In this document: positions 20,491 through 31,864 of the stretch, in pieces
Layout of the letters: every line of letters starts with the position of its first letter
Position numbering within the stretch: position 1 is the first letter of the stretch
Origin: Crocodylus rhombifer
Taxonomy: Eukaryota > Chordata > Crocodylia > Crocodylidae
Reading direction: 5' to 3'
Assembly: GCA_038503035.1 (NCBI GenBank)
Contig: JAVSML010001016.1
Location: forward strand, 1 to 64,000
DNA length: 64,000 bases
Translations under genes and position numbers: made by a program
The notes under the pieces: generated by a model
Databases searched by the model: none
Seen by the model: only the letters and a program-made list of their open reading frames with translations
Told to the model about the DNA's origin: nothing

Positions 20491-22744
20491 CACTGTATAG
20501 ACAAAGCACATAGTTGATATGGGATATTATACAGAAAATACATAATCTGTATGTTAGTCATCATAGGTGAGTTTGGCAAGACATCTCAAACCAGTGTTAA
20601 AAAGCATTTCACATGAAACCATAAACTTGGGTCTTCTGTATCCACTATAGAGTTTGTAGGAAAGCTATCTTGAAAACATCTTTATACAGCTTAACAATAC
20701 TAGACTGGTTTTTATGTTGCAGTGCCAATTAAGAATTATCATCAATTCAATGGAAGATCTTTAAGTGAAAGAAGAACACATACACTTTTAAAATTTCTGA
20801 CAATAATGTAAAATATTGCTTCTATACGTAAAAATATTGGGGGGTTTTTGGTTCCTGGGACTTCAAGGGCTAACAGCAAGTATTATGCCATTGGAAAGGA
20901 TGGAATATTTGTAACTCCCAATGGCTTGAAGCTATCACTGCAAATGTGTGATATTCACAAATGTGCCCATCCCTGTGTCTCCCTCCTCACTGCCTACAAT
21001 AGCAGCTAACTGAAGCTACCTGGGGTAAAGATAAATCTCAGTGAAACAACTCAGTACATCCATTTTATTCAACTGTCTCCCCAGCAGCCCACATCTTCAA
21101 ACCTGGGGATATGGATCATGAAAGTCATCAAACTGGATTAATAATCATGAGATTAAAAATAGATTTGCTGACATTTTAGTTGCTTTGTGAACCTTTTGGC
21201 TGCATTCAGGCCATATTTTCAGGATTTTCTCCACAATATGATCTAAAAAATTACAGGGACTTTTATTTTTTAATGATGGCTGATACTTTTCCATAATCAC
21301 TTATCTCCAGGAATAGGAATACCATTTCCCCCAGAGATCTCCTTAACCTGCTACAGCAGAAGCCTGTCTTCCTTACTGAGTGCTACAAAGCGTTCCCTGC
21401 TGTTACTACCCTCCACCCCTAATGCCCTCGAAGCTCTGGTGCTCTCTTCTACAAACATTTCTTCTCTCTGAGGTTTCTGCTCTTTCAAACAGTAACCTGA
21501 ATATTTTCTCCAGATTAAAAAAATCAGTTCTGGCCAAAAATTATGAGCAGTTCTAGTGCCTAGTAGTTACTGTAGTACAAATAATAGTAGTGTTAGAAAC
21601 CTTTATTGACTTTACCAACATTTATCAGGCTGGTTACTGGTCATGCCGATAAATCCTGAAACTTATGGAACTCTGCTTCCACCTGACAAGGGAAATGGAT
21701 CCAAGAGGTACCATATACTCTGTCCCTGATGTGAGCTTGTAACCAGAGGCATAACTACCCAGTGCTACACCCTGGACAATATTGCACCCCCTGAGCCACC
21801 ATCCTGGCTCAGGCTCCAGCTCTGTCTGGCTCCAGCAGTGGGGAAGGCAAAGAAGTGCTTGTGTATGTGTGGGGAGGGGTGGCACAGGAGGGTAAGTTAC
21901 CCTCTAGCTGTATTCTTGCACTCTCAACTCCTGGGCACTGCCTGGGGCTTATACTCTGCTCACTCACCCATTGCTCCTGCAGGTAATTCTTATTAAAGTG
22001 GAGGAATAACATATACATATCAATGTATCAACGAAAAGATATACTTTAGTGTTTTACATTGAATGTTAATGAAGCAAAGCTACAAATGTGTTGCTATTTT
22101 TCAACTTACTGCAGACTTGCTAGAAGGAAAAAGGCTCCAGTGATATATACAACAGGAGGTAGAATGTGATTCCAGCTTTACCGTGGGTTCTGAATTATGG
22201 ATGACATTGTGATCTTAGCACAAATGGAAAAGCAAAATAACGACTTTTAATTTGCAAAGGAATCACAGTAAGCAAGAAAAGTGATGTTAAGTTCCAGACT
22301 CAGCAATTTTATAGGAGATTGGAAAACAAACCCTACCAAGAAAGACTGCTTTAATTTATAAATTAGGAAAGAATACTGAAAGAAAAAAAAAGAACCCAAA
22401 ACATGAAAATACAGAGAGGAAGAACAATGAAGGGAAACTATGTATTAATGAGTGATTTCTTTACTTATGTATTGAAAGCATTCAGATATTATACACAAAC
22501 AGTACAGCTATTTCCTAATAATAGAAAAGTGCCCCAGAATATGGAATATATCAAAAAGTTAATTATTTCTGAAGGATCAACCTCTGAAATGAGATTGAGT
22601 GAAAAAATACAGGGGGAATGTGAAGTCACTGACACTGGCTCCTTTTCATCCTGCTTATATTGGCTAAGTACAGAGATTCACAAATTAAGAAATGGAATTC
22701 ATTTAATCTTTGCAGGATTTTCTAAGTTGTGTAGACTGAACTGA
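20491..22744. other. unassigned sequence; one 113-codon open frame
   Basis: A plus-strand frame at 22403-22744 (113 codons) is the longest here that is not explained by a transposon. It has no signal peptide, repeat or domain motif that I recognise. It is lysine- and isoleucine-rich like the AT-rich DNA around it, so chance is the simplest explanation. At about 21738, CAGAGGCATAACTACCC resembles one end of a DNA transposon, but no partner end was found. Confidence 0.4.
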
Positions 22745-23710
22745 TAATGACTCCACCACATGGCACAGGGGGTGGGGAAGCCCTGCAGGGGGGGAATTTT
22801 CCTTACCCGCAGTTCAGTCAACAGGCTAGGAAAGCCCAGCCCTGTCCTTGTTCACCTGTGGCCTCTCTGAGAGACAGGAGGGGACAGGGAAGAATGGACC
22901 CCTGGTCCAGCCCTGACTCCCCAGCAAGGCTCGGCACAAGAAGCCCCCATGGGTGAGGGCTTTTCCCTGCAGCCCAGCAAGCCAGGCTAGGAAGTCACCA
23001 TCTCCCTGTTTGTGGCCTCTTTGAGAGGTTGTGGGAGGAAGGGAATGTGCCACTGGACTGGAACCAGCGTCCCTCAACAGAGGTCTGCATGGGATCTTAA
23101 GAAGAAAGGGCTTTTCCCCTGCTTGCAGCCCCCCTGAGAGGTGTGGAGGTGAGGGGGGATGCACCCCTGCTGAGGGGAGGCCAGTGCTGGGCCAGGGGTG
23201 CATTCCCCACACCTCCCTCCTCTCAGAGTCTGTGGGCTGGGAAGGGGTCAGGGCTGGGACTTTCCTAGTCTGACTCCCTGGACTGGGAAGAAAAGCCTCC
23301 CCATGGAGGCCATCATGCAGATCCCTGCTGGGGGACTGGTGCCAAGCTGGGAGTGCATTCCCCCTTGCAGAGAGGCCACAGGCTAGCAAGGGGGTAGGGC
23401 TGGTGTGATCTCAGCCCAGCTCTCCTGGGCTGTGGGGAGACAAGAAGCCTCCACCATGGGGGCTTTCCCTCCTGCCACTGTGCAGACCCAGTCTAGGGGA
23501 AACTGGGGGTTTGTTCTCCTGCCCCTGTCCTGCTGGGCTGACACACCCAGGCAGGAAGCACGCTAGGGAGCAGATGCTTTACCACCTCAGCTCTGTGATA
23601 ACTGAGGGAAGAGCTGGCCCTGCTCTGTTGGAGTGGATGGCACAGCACAGGGCTGCAAAGCATCCTGGGATGCTGGGGGACTATGAGATAACTTGAACTA
23701 GGAGGGGATA
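22745..23710. repeat. GC-rich repetitive block
   Basis: The block is sharply richer in G and C than its flanks. It contains diverged repeats of GTGGCCTCTCTGAGAG (22860s, 23008s, 23370s reversed) and of an AAGCCCCCATGGGTGAGGG-type motif (22943, 23303, 23451). Its right end, GCAAAGCATCCTGGGATGCT (23657-23676), is shared in inverted form with 33748-33767, so it belongs to a dispersed repeat. The 187-codon minus frame at 22826-23389 lies in repeat DNA and is rich in Pro, Ser and Gly, so it is not considered a gene. Confidence 0.6.
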
Positions 23711-23906
23711 TGGTACAGAAGTTCCCTAAACTGGTTTAACCCAAATCAGGTAAGTCTGATATTATAGCCATTCAGATTTATCTTAAACTGGATTGGGCCA
23801 TTTTGAAACCTGTTTATATGCACTGAACTTCTTTTCTATTACAGATTTAAACCAGTTTCTGATTACTTAAACCAGTTTATGTGTAACTTCTGTCCCTAGC
23901 CATTAT
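23711..23906 (+). mobile_element. MITE with CAGAAGTT ends (copy 1)
   Basis: The ends are CAGAAGTTCCCTAAACTGGT on the left and ACCAGTTTATGTGTAACTTC on the right, imperfect inverted repeats of about 24 bp. The interior carries GATTTATCTTAAACTGG and GTGCACTGAACTTC-like pieces. The same sequence occurs at 32785-32912 (partial) and inverted at 33541-33715. No coding capacity. Confidence 0.7.
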
Positions 23907-23963
23907 GTCCAAATGGTTGAGTTAACAAACAGAAGCTGAAGCTTGATAGTATTGTCTAGGGGT

Positions 23964-24002
23964 GTCCCATACTAGGAGGGTCCTCCCCTAGAAGTATGGG
24001 CA
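23964..24002. repeat. short inverted repeat
   Basis: CCCATACTAGGAGG and CCTCCCCTAGAAGTATGGG form an imperfect hairpin around GT. The origin is unknown and it may be a MITE fragment. Confidence 0.4.
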
Positions 24003-24130
24003 ACTTTTGAGCTGAAACCCATATTTAAATTCATCTGGCTCCATCCAGTCACCCTGAACTCCCAAATTAACCTAAATAAGGGACCTTAGGCTACATCTAT
24101 ACCTTCCACGGGTGAGGCCTCTAAGACTTA

Positions 24131-24213
24131 CCGTATTTTTTGGACCATAAGACGCACTTTTTTCCCCCCAAAAGTCTTATGGTCAGGTGCGTCTTATGGT
24201 CCGAAAAATATGG
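24131..24213. mobile_element. 83-bp palindromic MITE with TA duplication (mariner-like)
   Basis: CCGTATTTTTTGGACCATAA and its inverse TTATGGTCCGAAAAATATGG bound the element. GACGCAC and GTGCGTC lie just inside, and a second inverted GTCTTATGG word sits in the middle. TA dinucleotides flank both sides (24129-24130 and 24214-24215). The small size, TA site and ends match known vertebrate mariner/Tc1-type MITEs. Confidence 0.75.
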
Positions 24214-24229
24214 TATCTTCAGCTAACCT

Positions 24230-24660
24230 GGACTATGCAAGCTACCACTTCCAATCTAAATTACTACTGCTCTGCGCAGGTGAAGTGCCAAAGTCTCCAC
24301 CCACTTCCTGACACCTAAGTAGCTGGTTCCTGTCATATGATCCTACACTTTCCCCATATAAGTCCAGGAAGAGATAGAAGAAGTGTCTTGGCAGCAGGGA
24401 CTTTTCTGAACTCAGACTGTACCTCTAGTAACTCTGCCTGTTTCTTGATCTCCTGATGTTCTGACTTAGCTCACTTGTTGGCTCTGCTCTCCATTTGATC
24501 TTCTGGTTTTCTGAGTCACCTTTCTCATAGAATTTGCTCACCTCACAATCTGGTTTCCTGATCCAGCTTGTCCCTGAACTCTGTTTGCCCTCTCTGGCTC
24601 CGGGTGGCACTTCTATCTAGTAACCCTGATCCTCAGTTGGCCTCCACACCTAGCCACCTA
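24230..24660. other. possible solo LTR fragment
   Basis: A CATATAAG box at about 24355 is followed by a C/T-rich region with many CTGA(T/C)-type words. This is the look of the R-U5 part of some reptile gypsy-type LTRs. No terminal TG/CA pair, polyadenylation site or target duplication could be fixed. Confidence 0.25.
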
Positions 24661-26575
24661 AATCCCAGCACTGACATCATCTAAACACTTTTGTGATACT
24701 TGTGGTTAAGAAGCTATTGTATGCCAATATCCCTCTAACAGTGTAATGAACATCCTGTTTAAAGTAAATAGACAATGCTACCACTGACTGCTACCATCAG
24801 TGGAAATAAACACGTTTATGTTTTTAAAGTTATCTACCTCTTTTCTTTATTTTTACTTGTTTTAAATACGTTAGTCAAAATTTCCAAGAGAGTTGAATGG
24901 GGAGGGAATGTACTTAAACACCTGAAATATTTCAACTAGGGCTCATAAAAATTTCTCTTGTTTCCTTTACCATTTCTAGATAGCAGCATTGTTCAAATGC
25001 TCAACACATCTAACTTAAATGATACGTAAGTAAAGAAAGCTGGAGGCACTCAATGAATTGTTTAAAAAATGTAGGCATTTTGGCAAGGTCAGTAGATAGC
25101 AGCTGTTTGAAATTAATGATTATGAGTGGAAGTATTGACATTGTTTTTGAAAGAAAAATGAGCCCACAGCACACTGGCATCTCTGAGTGCCACTTCCACA
25201 TGGGTGCCTTGTTCAGCTGTAGGCTTCAGTTGCACTTTATTCACACATACTACTCACACACAAGTAAGTTAGGTTAATGTTACAATTCCTGGAGTGCTTT
25301 TGTTCCATTATACCTACAGAAGATAAACAGTACCTACAGAGGATAAATAGGGCTGTTCAGGCCACTCACTATGGATGACTTACTATATTAGGTTTGATAT
25401 TTTATTTTGCATAACATTGCAAAATATTTATTCAAAGGTGATGCTAAAATGGAACAAATACCCTAATCATCTAATAATAGTATTTAACCACCCAGAGAAC
25501 TAAATGGGTAATGACAACATTTAGTTTATTCATAATCCTATTAATAGACCAGCTCTGCTAGTGAGAGCTTAATGTGATTTCATCTCTATCTTAGTAGTAT
25601 AGTGTTATATCTTATGCTATTACCTGGATACTTCACCCATGCAGTTTAGCCAATGACTATAGTTAAACTATGCTATGCTGCTATGGCAACTGCCATCTTG
25701 GCTGATCTGGGGTTCTAAATCAAATACCTCCAGAGCTAAAAGCATAAAAATCTCTATAGCATGAGCTGGAAAAGTAGGCTCTGTAACAGGTTTACATACT
25801 TAGCAGATCAGACTCAGAAGAGCAATCATGCAGTAACAGCTGGGTTATACTGAAAAGTTAGGTGAATCCTCATTTCCATTCTAACCTTTTGTTCTGCAGA
25901 CTTCACCTTTTGGAGCAAACATCTAAGATATTCTAGACATAGAAAGATTCTCATCAAGTATTTTAGTGAGTCTACTCACATGCCTAAAATCAGGCAAATA
26001 TGGATAGAAATACCTGTTGGACTGGATAGAACCTAACTAGGTCAAATGAGCTAAGTTTCAGCTAGTTTATCTATATGGACTGTTATGGAGGGCTCGTAGC
26101 TGACCTTATTATTGACATAATGCAACCAAGCATAAAATAGAGGGATCACATTAAGTGCATGAATTGCAGCAGTGATTTTTTTAACCCTCTCCCCCTACCC
26201 CCTGTTCGCTTTTCAATCACTCATGTAGAAAATTCCTAGGGCTAAATTTTCTAAATTACATGGACCAGTGAATAATAAAGCCAGAACACATACCGTGTGC
26301 CCAGACAGATGTTTATGGAGCAGTTCAGATGTTAGTTATAAGTCCATTCTAAATTGATGGTCATATTTCATTCATAGACAAAAGTAGGAAAATGTGGGTG
26401 ATAAACAAGTAGTTATAACAAAGTGATTAGGTCTATATTGAGTCACATGTATTGTTATTGTCTGATCTTATTTAAGCCATTTTTACTGAGGTGCTAATCT
26501 AACAAATGTGTAAAAAATTTGTCACCATGCTACATGGACACCTGGGACATTTCAAATATGGTAACCTGAAGAAGG

Positions 26576-26715
26576 ATGGTGTAGTGGTTACATCATTTAC
26601 TAAGACTCAGGAGTTCTGGGTGATCTGCTACAGAATTCCTGTTTGGCACTAGGCAGTTGGTTCAATCTTTAACTGCTTCAGTTATCCATCCTTACAATGG
26701 GGATAAGTCTTTTTT
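26576..26715 (+). mobile_element. MIR-like SINE, plus strand
   Basis: GGTGTAGTGGTTACATCATT resembles the tRNA-like A-box region. AGACTCAGGAGTTCTGGGTG sits where the B-box side would be. CTTTAACTGCTTCAGTTATCC and TACAATGGGGATAA follow in the order of the MIR core. Strongly diverged. Confidence 0.6.
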
Positions 26716-26982
26716 CCCATCTTATATATTCATCCCACAAACTGTCACTTTTTCTGTGGATATACAAAAGCTAGCACAATAGAGTCACAATCTGGAGTGC
26801 ATGCTGGAATTACTGGTGCAATTACAAATTGGGGTGAAAAAATTAGAGATGAAAACATGGGCTTTTAATCCACACACACAGTATTTCTTTTGGTCTAAAC
26901 CAGGACAAAAATCAACATTTTCTAAGCTTCTAACAAACTCATCTCCAGGGTTTTTGCAGCTGTCATGCTCTTGACATTATGG

Positions 26983-27047
26983 CAAGGAGCATGGAAGCAT
27001 TAGCAGTGATGGCAGAGTTGAATTTCCCAGGGCTTCCATGCTCCTTG
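26983..27047. repeat. 16-bp perfect inverted repeat with 33-nt loop
   Basis: CAAGGAGCATGGAAGC (26983-26998) and GCTTCCATGCTCCTTG (27032-27047) are exact reverse complements. Flanking bases do not extend the pairing well. It could be a MITE remnant or a hairpin RNA precursor; the sequence alone does not decide. Confidence 0.6.
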
Positions 27048-27550
27048 TTACTGAGACAGGTGGTTAGAGACATTCCATGCAGTGGTTAGAGCTGAGATGT
27101 GATTCTCAGCTTCATATCAGAGATCCCAAGTTCCTAACATGGCCCCAGGTGCATGGAGCCAGGAAGACCTGAGGTCCTTGGCTCCAGAGCACTCCGCCCA
27201 GCAGACCTAGAAGTAAGCCTTCCTGAAAGTCAGCAGACCAGAGTCTCAGCAGGTTTTCCATGGAACTCTGCCTTTTATTTATCAGAGGATTTTGAGGCAA
27301 GAAGTTTTGGATGCAGAATTTCAGGTCCTACAAATCACTATTTTCTGATTAAATCATTTTGACAAAAGTTTCCAGGCACATGTATCCCCATTACTACATC
27401 TGTGTGACAATCTCCTTGGGCTGCTTACTACACCCCACCCCCAATATCATATAGGGTCAGACTGCTGAGAACTGTATTCCTTATCAGCATATTGGCATGC
27501 ATAGTTGAATGGGTAAAGATGCTTTTTTGCTCATTTTGACTGTGCTTACA

Positions 27551-27735
27551 TAGGATCATAGGAAAGTAGGGCTGGAAGGAACTACAAAAGATCATTTGGT
27601 TCAGTCCCCTACTCAAGGAAGGATCATCCCTGACTAAATCATCCTAGCCAAGTGTCTGTGTAACCATCTCTTGAAAGCTTCCAGGCATGGAGATTCCACA
27701 ACTTCTGGCCCTGTCTTCTAACACTTTAAAATGTA
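27551..27735 (-). mobile_element. CR1 3' tail, minus strand, diverged
   Basis: GATCATAGGAAAGTAGGGCT, then GGAAGGAACTACAAAAGATC and CTACTCAAGGAAGGATCATCC, match the antisense CR1 3' end. Its length and mutations make it older than the neighbouring CR1 copies. Confidence 0.8.
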
Positions 27736-28163
27736 TAAGGATTTTAATGCTGTCAGAAAATTAGATAAAAGTTGTACTCACTGTGACTGGTGTAGAGGTC
27801 TCAGGTAGAAGGACCCTTAACTCAGGAGTGCCAAGGTGTCTTGGGGAAAAATACAGGTAGGAACTTTCCTAAAGGGATGGTATTATATGTTACCATCCAG
27901 CCTTGTAAGAAGTACTGCTAATATACAAATACTTCAAGGGGTTCAGGTTCTGTTACCTACATGTTTCCAGAGAGCTGAAATCCTTAGAGTAGTAGCAGGT
28001 TAGATTGAAATCTGTGCCCACTAGTTTGTAAAAACGTGGAATCCTTCAGGATGCTCAAGGTCTAAAAGATTAAGGTTGCTTCTACAATTAGAAGTGGACA
28101 GCAGAGCAAGAATTCCTCCTCCTTTCCTCACAACTCACAGCAACCTCACAGAAACATACTTGT
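27736..28163. other. no recognisable gene or repeat
   Basis: Unique-looking sequence between two CR1 copies. Confidence 0.5.
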
Positions 28164-30643
28164 TCCATAGATTCATAGATTGTAATGCCAGAAGGGACCT
28201 TGAAATATCATCAGGTCCAGCCCCCTGCACCAAGCAGGAAATGTAACAGGGGGTCAGGTGACCCCAGCAAAGTGATTGTCCAGTCTGCTCTTGAAGAGTT
28301 CCAGGGTAGGTGATTGCACCACCTCTAAAGGGAGCCTATTCTAGTCTGGACACCCTGACTGTGAAGAAGATTTCTTAATATTCAGCCTGAATCAGTCTTC
28401 CAGGAGTTTGTGGCCATTACTCCTCATTTTCCCCTTGGGTGCCCTGGTGAACAGGTGCTCACCAAGCCCTTGATGTATTCCATTAGTGTAGTGGTAAGCT
28501 GCTACCAGGTCCCCTCTCAGCCTTCTTTGGCTTAGGCTGAAGAGTCCCAGATCCCTCAGCCTTTCCTTGTATGGCTTGCCATGTAAGACTCTAATCATAC
28601 AGGTGGCTCTTCTTTGGACTCTTTCAAACTTGTCCATGTCCTTGTTAAAGTGTGGTGTCCAGAACTGGATGTAGTACTCCAGCTAAGGTCTCACCAGTGC
28701 TGAGTAGAGCAGAAGAATCATCTCCTTCGTTTTGCTGGAGACGAATCAATTGATGTGTGCCAAAGTATTATTTGCCCTACTGGCTACAGCATCACACTGC
28801 TGGCTCATATTCATAGTTTGGTCTATTATTACCCCCAGGTCCGTTTCATTCATGCTGCTAGTCAGTTTGGTGCTGCCAAGCATGTAGGTGTGTTGGTGGT
28901 TGCTCATCCTGAGGTGGAGCACTTTACATTTCTCAACGTTGAACTTCATCAGATTCCAATCTGCCCAACTTGCTAGCCTGTCTAGGTCCACTGTAACTGT
29001 AGCCTATCTTCAAGAGTGGCCACACATCCCCATAACTTGGTGTCATTTGTGAACTTGGCCAGTGAGCTCTTCAGCCTCACATCCAAATCATTAATAAAGA
29101 TGTTGAAAAGTACTGGACCAAGCACTGACTCCTGTGGGACACCACTGCCCACTTCTCGCTAGGATTACACAAATGTTCTGTTGACTGTGACTCTCTGGGT
29201 CCTATTTTGCAGCCAGTTTCTCACCCTTCTGACTGCCTCAGAGTTAAGCCCACAATCATCCAATTTCCTCATGAGGACATCGTGGAATACTAGATCAAAG
29301 ACCTTTTGGAAGTCTAGGTATACAATGTCAACCTGCTCGCTCGTGTCCAGGTGGTGAGTAACCTGGTCATAGAAGGACATGAGGTTGGTAAGGCAAGACC
29401 TGCCTGCAACAAAGCCAAGATTCTGTCATTCAGAATCTTACTTTCTGCACATTTATTACAGATAGACTCCTTGATGAACTTTTCTAGAATTTTCCCTAGG
29501 ATGGAAGTGAGGCTGACTGGCCTATAGTTTCCCAGGTCCTCCCTCCTGCCCTTCTTGTGGATGGGCACAACATTGTCCCTCTTCCAGTCCTCAGGGACAT
29601 CTCCAGAGGATCACAATTTGTGGAAGAGTTTTGGCAGGGGTTCCACAATGACTTCAGTGAGTTCCTTCAGCACGCTCAGATGAAGATCATCTGGTCCCGC
29701 TGACTTGTATATGTCTAATTTTTTAAATTTGTTATACACCAACTCTATGGCAATAGTAAGAAGGTGATTATTCTTACTGTGCTTATCCTCTACTCTACCT
29801 GGAGTTGTTTTCCCCTTGGTCTAGTGAAAGACCAACACAAAGTAGTAATTCAGGAGTTCAGCTTTCTCCTGGGTGCCGGTACCCAGCTCTCCTGAGTTGT
29901 TGAGCAATAGCCCCATACTCCCATTTGTTTTCTTCCTGTTCCCTATGTACCTAAAGAAGGACTTCTTGTTGTCCTTGATTCCCATTGCTTATCTGAGTTC
30001 GGTCATCGCTTTTGCCTTTCTTATGTGTTCCCTGCAAATGTGGGCCATTGTGGAATAGTCCTCTTTAGGGCCCGCCCCAAGCTTCCATTGTTTATAGGCC
30101 TCTTTCTTCTTTCTTAAGAGGACCATGATTTCCCTGTTTCACCAAGAGGGTTTCCCAGCCCTTCTGTTACCTTCTTTCTGCATAGGAATGGACTTCATTT
30201 GTGCTTCAAGGATTGTGTCTTTAAGGAACAACTACTCTTTGCCTGGTCCTGCAGCGCTTCACCTACTAGTGACCTAAGCTTGTTGAAATTTGCATATTTG
30301 AAGTCCAAGACTTCAATCCTGCTATCAGATTTGTCTGCCTTATGTCAGACAGTGAACATGATGGTTTCATGGTTGCTGTGGCCCAGACTTCCCTCTATGT
30401 TTAAGTCAGTCACTAGGTCCTCTCCTTTGGGCAGGACCAAGTCTAGCAGAGCATCACCTCTAGTTTGCCCATGCAGCTTCTGAGTCAGGAAGAGCTCCTT
30501 GACTCAAGTCAGGAAGGACTGTGACCGATCCAAGTTGACCAAGTGTTCCTCCCAGGAGATGTCTGTATAATTGGAATCACCCATGCTAACCATGTCACAT
30601 GCATGTGCATCTGCAGTCAATTTCTACAAGTAGGTCAGTAGCA
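28164..30643 (-). mobile_element. long CR1 LINE with endonuclease and RT remnants, minus strand
   Basis: The 3' tail is at the left (CATAGATTCATAGATTGTAA at 28167). Minus-strand fragments appear in order from right to left. The endonuclease end around 30555-30590 reads NYTDISWEEHLVN, then an SNHE-like block near 30370. IHKKGRREDLGNYRPVSLTS (29314-29568) is followed by YLDFQKVFDLVFHD (29165-29380), KCKVLHLRMSNHQHT (28746-28991) and RRATCMIRV with LFSLSQRRLRGDL (28392-28637). The catalytic positions are damaged: GDFN reads GDSN, SDH reads SNH and FADD reads FTND. The 5' end is truncated within the endonuclease domain. It is dead and moderately old. Confidence 0.92.
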
Positions 30644-30644
30644 A

Positions 30645-31864
30645 GAGGAGGATCAGGGAAAGCATGGATCCCTTACTGAATGGGGGAGGGTACCTAGTGA
30701 CAGAGGATGTAGAAAAGGCTGAAGTAACTCACTGCCTTTTTCACCTCAGTCTTGATAGGCACGGTCAGCTCCCAGACTACTGCACCTGGCAGCACAGTTT
30801 GGGAAGTGAGAGGCCAACTGTGGCAAAAGAACAGATGAGGAACTATTTAGAAAAGCTGGACATATACAAGCCCATGGGGCCAGATGGGATGCATCCAAGG
30901 GTGCCAAGGCCACTGTGACTGCAGAGCCACTGGCCATCATCTTTGAAAAATCATGGTGACGAGGAGAGGTCCCGGATAGTTGGAAAAGAGTAAACATAGT
31001 GACCACACTTAAGAAAGAGAAAAAGGGGAATCCAGGGAACTACAGACTGGTCAGCCTCACCTTAGTCCCTGGAAAAATCATGGAGCAGGTCTTCAAGAAA
31101 TCCATTTCTAAGCACTTGGAGGAGAAGGTTATTAGAAATAGTCAGCATGGATTCAGCAAGAGCAAGTCATGACTGACCACCTGATTACTTTCCATGATGA
31201 GATGACTAGCTCTGTGGATGCAGGGAGACCAGTGGATGTGTTATACTTTGACTTTAGCAAGGCTTTTGATACTGTCCCCTACAACATTCTTGAAGGAAAG
31301 CTAAAGAAGTACAGGCTGGATGAATAGTCTGTAAGGTGGATAAAAAAACTGTCTGGATCTTCAGGCTCAGAGGATAGTAGTCAATGGCTTGAAGTCTAGT
31401 TGGCAGGTGGTATTAAGTGGAGTTCCCCAGGGGTTGGTCCTGGGGCCAGTTTTGTTCAGTATCTTCATCAATGACATGAAAGATAGCATAGAGTGCACCT
31501 TCATCAAGTTTGCAGATGACACCAACCTATGGGAAGAAGTAAGTAAGCTGGAGGGTAGGGGTAGGATTCAGAGAGACCCAGATAAATTGGAGGATAGGAC
31601 CAAAAGAAATCTCATGAGGCTTAATAAGGAGAAATGCACTTAGGAACAATCCCATGCACCAGTACAGCTGGGGATTTACTCACTAAGCAGCAGATTTGCA
31701 GAAAAAGACCTGGGGGTTACAGGGCACAATAAGCTGAATATGAGCCAACAGTATGTCCTTGTTGCCAAGAAGACTAATGGCATACTGGGTTGCATTGGTA
31801 GGAGTATTGCCAGAAGATCAAGAGAAGTGATTACACCCCCTCTATTCAGCTCTGGTGAGGCCAT
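30645..31864 (+). mobile_element. CR1 LINE fragment, plus strand, head to head with its neighbour
   Basis: It begins inside ORF2 at the linker before the reverse transcriptase (GRIRESMDP, then NYLEKLDIYKPMGPDGMHP at 30664-30918). It runs through the polymerase domain and is cut at 31864 by the next CR1, which lies in reverse. Because it repeats the polymerase region of the 28164-30643 element, it is a separate insertion and not an inverted 5' part of that element. Several stops and frame shifts are present. Confidence 0.9.
31389..31643 (+). pseudogene. CR1 RT core fragment with intact FADD
   Basis: In this 84-codon frame GVPQGLVLGPVLFSIFINDM (residues 11-30) is followed by the active site FADD at 41-44 and by a GRIQRDPDKLEDRTK helix region. 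The upstream polymerase motifs lie in other frames. A stop follows KEKCT, where the family continues to KVLHLG. Confidence 0.88.

Larger units (their letters stand above)
24661..27550. other. mostly unique AT-rich sequence
   Basis: It holds one MIR-like SINE (26576-26715) and one strong hairpin (26983-27047), annotated separately. Otherwise I recognise nothing. Open frames are 60-75 codons and overlap each other on opposite strands. Confidence 0.5.

Noticed and set aside
21738..21990. DNA transposon starting CAGAGGCATAACTACCC
   Set aside because: Only one end resembles a known terminal repeat; no partner end or target duplication found.
22403..22744. 113-codon open frame as a possible gene
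   Set aside because: No domain, no signal sequence, composition like the surrounding AT-rich DNA, and no splice context or repeat family to support it.
22826..23389. 187-codon minus-strand open frame
   Set aside because: It lies in a GC-rich repetitive block where stops are rare on every frame; low-complexity Pro/Ser/Gly content and overlapping frames on the other strand.
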